Shown here: one piece after another, positions 61,326 to 64,000 of the stretch
Layout: each line of letters begins with the position of its first letter
Position numbering within the stretch: the first letter of the stretch is position 1
From: Rhodanobacter sp. AS-Z3
GTDB taxonomy: Bacteria; Pseudomonadota; Gammaproteobacteria; Xanthomonadales; Rhodanobacteraceae
Assembly: GCF_029224025.1 (NCBI RefSeq)
Contig: NZ_CP119392.1
Span: 1,759,001-1,823,000, forward strand
DNA length: 64,000 nt
Direction of reading: 5' to 3'
Program-made: the position numbers and the translations under genes
Notes under the pieces: generated by a model
What the model was told of the DNA's origin: nothing
The model's input: the letters and a program-made list of their open reading frames with translations, nothing else
Databases searched by the model: none

Positions 61326-62890
61326 TGAATACGCCAACGGAAAACCTGCAGCGCGTGCTTGATGGCACATTCGACGGCATGGGCCAGGCCCGGGCCGCGT
61401 TCAAGCCAGCGTTGATCTTGCGCGAAGTCGGCTTTGTCACTCGCGTGTCCACCGGCATCGCGATGGTGTCGGGACTTCCCGGCGTGGGCTATGAGGAACT
61501 GGTGCAGTTTCCCGGCGGCCTGTTGGGCATCGCACTCAACGTCGATGAAGGCGAAATCGGCGTGATCCTGTTGGGCGACTACCAAAGCCTGCAGGCTGGC
61601 GACGAGGTCGAGCGCACCGGACGGGTGATGGACGTCGCGGTCGGTGAGGCGTTGCTGGGTCGCGTGATCGATCCACTCGGCCAGCCGCTCGACGGCAATG
61701 GCGTGCCAGCCACAAGTCAGCGTCTGCCCGTGGAGCGCCCGGCGCCGGCAATCATGGATCGCGCCCCGGTGGGTGTGCCGTTGCAAACCGGGCTGAAAGT
61801 GATCGATGCATTGATTCCGATCGGACGCGGCCAACGCGAATTGATCCTCGGTGATCGACAGACCGGCAAGACCGCGATTGCCATCGATACCATCCTCAAC
61901 CAGCGCGGTCAGAACGTGATTTGCGTCTACTGCGCGATAGGCCAGCGCGCCTCCGCTGTAGCGAAGGTGGTGGCCACGCTGCGCGAGAAGGGAGCCATGG
62001 ACTACACCGCGGTGGTGGTAGCCGAAGGCAACGATGCGCCAGGACTGGTCTACGTCACGCCGTATGCGGCGACCAGCATTGCCGAGTATTTCATGGAGAA
62101 GGGGCGTGATGTGCTGGTCGTGTACGACGACCTGACGCAGCACGCACGCGCCTATCGCGAGCTGTCCCTGCTGCTGCGTCGGCCGCCCGGTCGCGAGGCA
62201 TTCCCCGGCGATATTTTCTACATCCACTCGCGCATGCTGGAACGGGCGACGCATTTGAACGAGGAGCGCGGCAACGGTTCGCTCACCGCGTTGCCGATCA
62301 TCGAAACCGAAGCGCAGGATATTTCCGCCTATATTCCGACCAATCTCATTTCGATCACTGACGGGCAGATCTATCTGTCGCCCACGCTGTTCGATCTTGG
62401 CGTGTTGCCGGCGGTCGATGTCGGCAAGTCAGTATCGCGGGTGGGTGGCGCAGCGCAGCGGGCTGCCTATCGGGCGGTTGCCGGCAATATCAAGCTGGCT
62501 TATGCGCAGTTCGAGGAGCTCGAATCGTTCGCCAGGTTCGGTACCCGGCTTGACGCAGCCACGCGCAAGTCGATCGACCACGGGCTGCGTATTCGTGCAT
62601 GCCTCAATCAGCCCGAATCCCAGCCGATGTCGCTACTCGAACAGGTCATCGTGCTGCTGGCGTTGACGGCTGGGCTGTTGGACCCGGTGGCCCTCGACAA
62701 GATGGGGGAAGCAGAACAGGGCTTGCGCAAGGCGACGGCAGAGGTTTCGGCAGACGTCAAAGATCGACTTTCCTCCGCCGATAAGTTCAGCGATGCCGAC
62801 CGTCAGTCCATTCTGGATGTGGCGACGGGTGCGCTCGCGCCATTCCAGCCACCGCGCGACACCAAACCCGCCACCGCGCCCGCGACATGA
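61325..62890 (+). CDS. atpA: N-type ATPase alpha subunit
   Basis: 521 residues with Walker [16 protein letters not shown] (about 177-191), [39 protein letters not shown] and the alpha/beta C-terminal domain. It binds the non-catalytic nucleotides of the head. It overlaps b by one base and gamma by four. Confidence 0.95.
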   Translation: MNTPTENLQRVLDGTFDGMGQARAAFKPALILREVGFVTRVSTGIAMVSGLPGVGYEELVQFPGGLLGIALNVDEGEIGVILLGDYQSLQAGDEVERTGRVMDVAVGEALLGRVIDPLGQPLDGNGVPATSQRLPVERPAPAIMDRAPVGVPLQTGLKVIDALIPIGRGQRELILGDRQTGKTAIAIDTILNQRGQNVICVYCAIGQRASAVAKVVATLREKGAMDYTAVVVAEGNDAPGLVYVTPYAATSIAEYFMEKGRDVLVVYDDLTQHARAYRELSLLLRRPPGREAFPGDIFYIHSRMLERATHLNEERGNGSLTALPIIETEAQDISAYIPTNLISITDGQIYLSPTLFDLGVLPAVDVGKSVSRVGGAAQRAAYRAVAGNIKLAYAQFEELESFARFGTRLDAATRKSIDHGLRIRACLNQPESQPMSLLEQVIVLLALTAGLLDPVALDKMGEAEQGLRKATAEVSADVKDRLSSADKFSDADRQSILDVATGALAPFQPPRDTKPATAPAT

Positions 62891-63780
62891 GTGGCAACCT
62901 GCAAAGCCTGCGTCGCAAAATTGATGGCGCGCGCGATCTGCAAGGCGTCGTGCGATCGATGAAGGCGTTGGCTGCGTCCAGTATCGGCCAATACGAAAAG
63001 GCCGTTCGATCCCTGGCTGACTATCGCCGCACCGTGGAACTGAGTCTGGCCGTGTCGTTGCGCGAGGGCGTTTCAACGCCGTTGGCAACCCGGAGAAAGG
63101 TGGCGATCAAATCCATCGGCGCGATTGTTCTTGGCTCGGACCAGGGCCTGGTTGGTGGATTCAACGAAGTGTTGGCTGAGTTCGTGTCGGGCACGCTCAC
63201 AGCGCTGCCCGGCAAGGTCAAGAAAATATGGGCGGTGGGTGAGCGTATCCAGTTGCTGATGAGGGATATCGAGCCAGCACACACCGTCGCTTTGTCTGTT
63301 CCTGGCTCCGTGCACGGCATAACGCCACTCGTCGGTCAGCTGCTTATCGACATCGAGGCGGCACGCGAGCGCGGCGAAGTCGAGAACATTCATGTTTTTT
63401 ACAATCATCCCAAATCGGGTGCTGTCTACGAACCGGTGAGCACGCAACTGCTGCCACTGGATCGGGAGTGGGGCCATGCGTTCGCGGCGATTCCCTGGCC
63501 GAGCAACAACGTGCCGCAAATCATCGGACCGGCTGCGCCGGCGTTGCAGGCATTTATCCGGGAATATCTGTTTGTGGTTCTGTATCAGGCCTGCGCGGAA
63601 TCCCTGGCCAGCGAAAACGGCAGTCGGCTGGCAGCGATGCAGCGGGCTGAAAAGAACATCCAGGACATGCTGGAGACTTTGAACGGCAGCTTCCGGCGGA
63701 TTCGACAGGAGTCCATCGACGAGGAATTGTTCGATGTCATCGCCGGTTACGAAGCGCTGGCGGGAAAGTTGTCGCCGTGA
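62887..63780 (+). CDS. atpG: N-type ATPase gamma subunit
   Basis: 297 residues: N-terminal helix ([30 protein letters not shown]) and C-terminal helix ([20 protein letters not shown] and onward to [17 protein letters not shown]) make the rotating coiled coil, with a Rossmann-like middle. The C-terminus is divergent from F-type gamma (IAGYEALAG). It ends the ATPase run; no further ATPase gene follows. Confidence 0.92.
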   Translation: MSGNLQSLRRKIDGARDLQGVVRSMKALAASSIGQYEKAVRSLADYRRTVELSLAVSLREGVSTPLATRRKVAIKSIGAIVLGSDQGLVGGFNEVLAEFVSGTLTALPGKVKKIWAVGERIQLLMRDIEPAHTVALSVPGSVHGITPLVGQLLIDIEAARERGEVENIHVFYNHPKSGAVYEPVSTQLLPLDREWGHAFAAIPWPSNNVPQIIGPAAPALQAFIREYLFVVLYQACAESLASENGSRLAAMQRAEKNIQDMLETLNGSFRRIRQESIDEELFDVIAGYEALAGKLSP

Positions 63781-64000
63781 TGGGACCGCCGAAGGTCAAC
63801 GCGAGTCACCGCTGAACCCTGCGCGTTTGAGGGCTCTTGCCAGATCAGGAGATGCCCGCGTCAACTGCCACCGCAAACGGCGGCGGTAGTTGTCGATCAT
63901 TCGCACCACGGGGCCCTGATTGAAGCCGAGGTGCCCGGGCGAAATCTAGCGGGCAGCGTGGGCTGGTTTGTTGGCGCAAGGCCGATTGATGGTTGCCTGA
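63781..64000. other. Tail after the N-ATPase operon
   Basis: No gene is called. It includes a short stretch resembling the acetate kinase N-terminus (see the pseudogene entry). Confidence 0.5.
63904..63975 (+). pseudogene. Possible acetate-kinase-like 5' fragment
   Basis: Translates HHGALIEAEVPGRNLAGSVG, which aligns with [20 protein letters not shown] near the start of the ackA gene in this window (about half identical over 19 positions), and a DNA similarity is visible around GAGGTGCC. There is no start, no ribosome site and no continuing frame. It may be a remnant of a duplication at the far side of the energy operon, or a chance match. Confidence 0.25.

Overview
This is high-GC DNA from a gammaproteobacterium, most likely a member of the Xanthomonadales (Rhodanobacter/Dyella/Luteibacter-like). 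That is an inference from gene content and codon style: RapA, paired M13 and M1/M14/M20 peptidases, a Fiu/PiuC pair, DUF502, and REP-like repeats. No rRNA, tRNA, CRISPR array, prophage or insertion sequence was seen. The window is densely coding and most genes lie in runs joined by 1-11 bp overlaps.

Layout. 1-2.5 kb: the end of an efflux operon (PAP2-type phosphatase, TolC-like lipoprotein, adaptor cut by the window edge). 2.7-11.4 kb: a compact biosynthetic-looking island with a HAD phosphatase, class III aminotransferase, stand-alone ketosynthase, dedicated acyl carrier protein, FemAB-like acyltransferase, arginase-fold enzyme, DegT aminotransferase, two ArnE/ArnF-like half transporters and an esterase. 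I cannot match it to a pathway I know, and it is the best candidate here for an undescribed system. 11.5-18 kb: one overlapping six-gene operon holding a two-component system and a complete MacB/DevC-like tripartite ABC exporter. 18-29 kb: housekeeping and accessory genes (membrane-anchored flavoprotein reductase, M1 peptidase with a membrane partner, GNAT, SET protein, ComEA-like protein, M20 peptidase, YggS-type PLP protein, NlpC/P60 hydrolase, rhomboid). 29-43 kb: RapA, the iron-uptake pair PiuC/TonB receptor with a Fur-like site, tandem M13 peptidases produced by duplication, an M14 peptidase and a DUF502 membrane protein.

43-64 kb is a signalling and energy island. It opens with a 1,477-codon CheB-CheR-PAS-kinase-REC-REC-LuxR protein. 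On the opposite strand follow a GNAT, a small unknown protein overlapping a double-domain KaiC-like ATPase, a GGDEF/histidine-kinase fusion and a small SHOCT protein. Then come acetate kinase and phosphoketolase (overlapping), a STAS/SpoIIAA-like protein, and a full N-type ATPase operon in the order beta-epsilon-Q-R-a-c-b-alpha-gamma, which ends near the window edge.

How it may work together (inference): phosphoketolase makes acetyl phosphate from sugar phosphates and acetate kinase converts it to ATP. The N-ATPase could spend ATP to pump ions, or exchange the two. The KaiC-like and kinase proteins next to them suggest that this energy module is switched on by a particular condition, such as low oxygen or stress.
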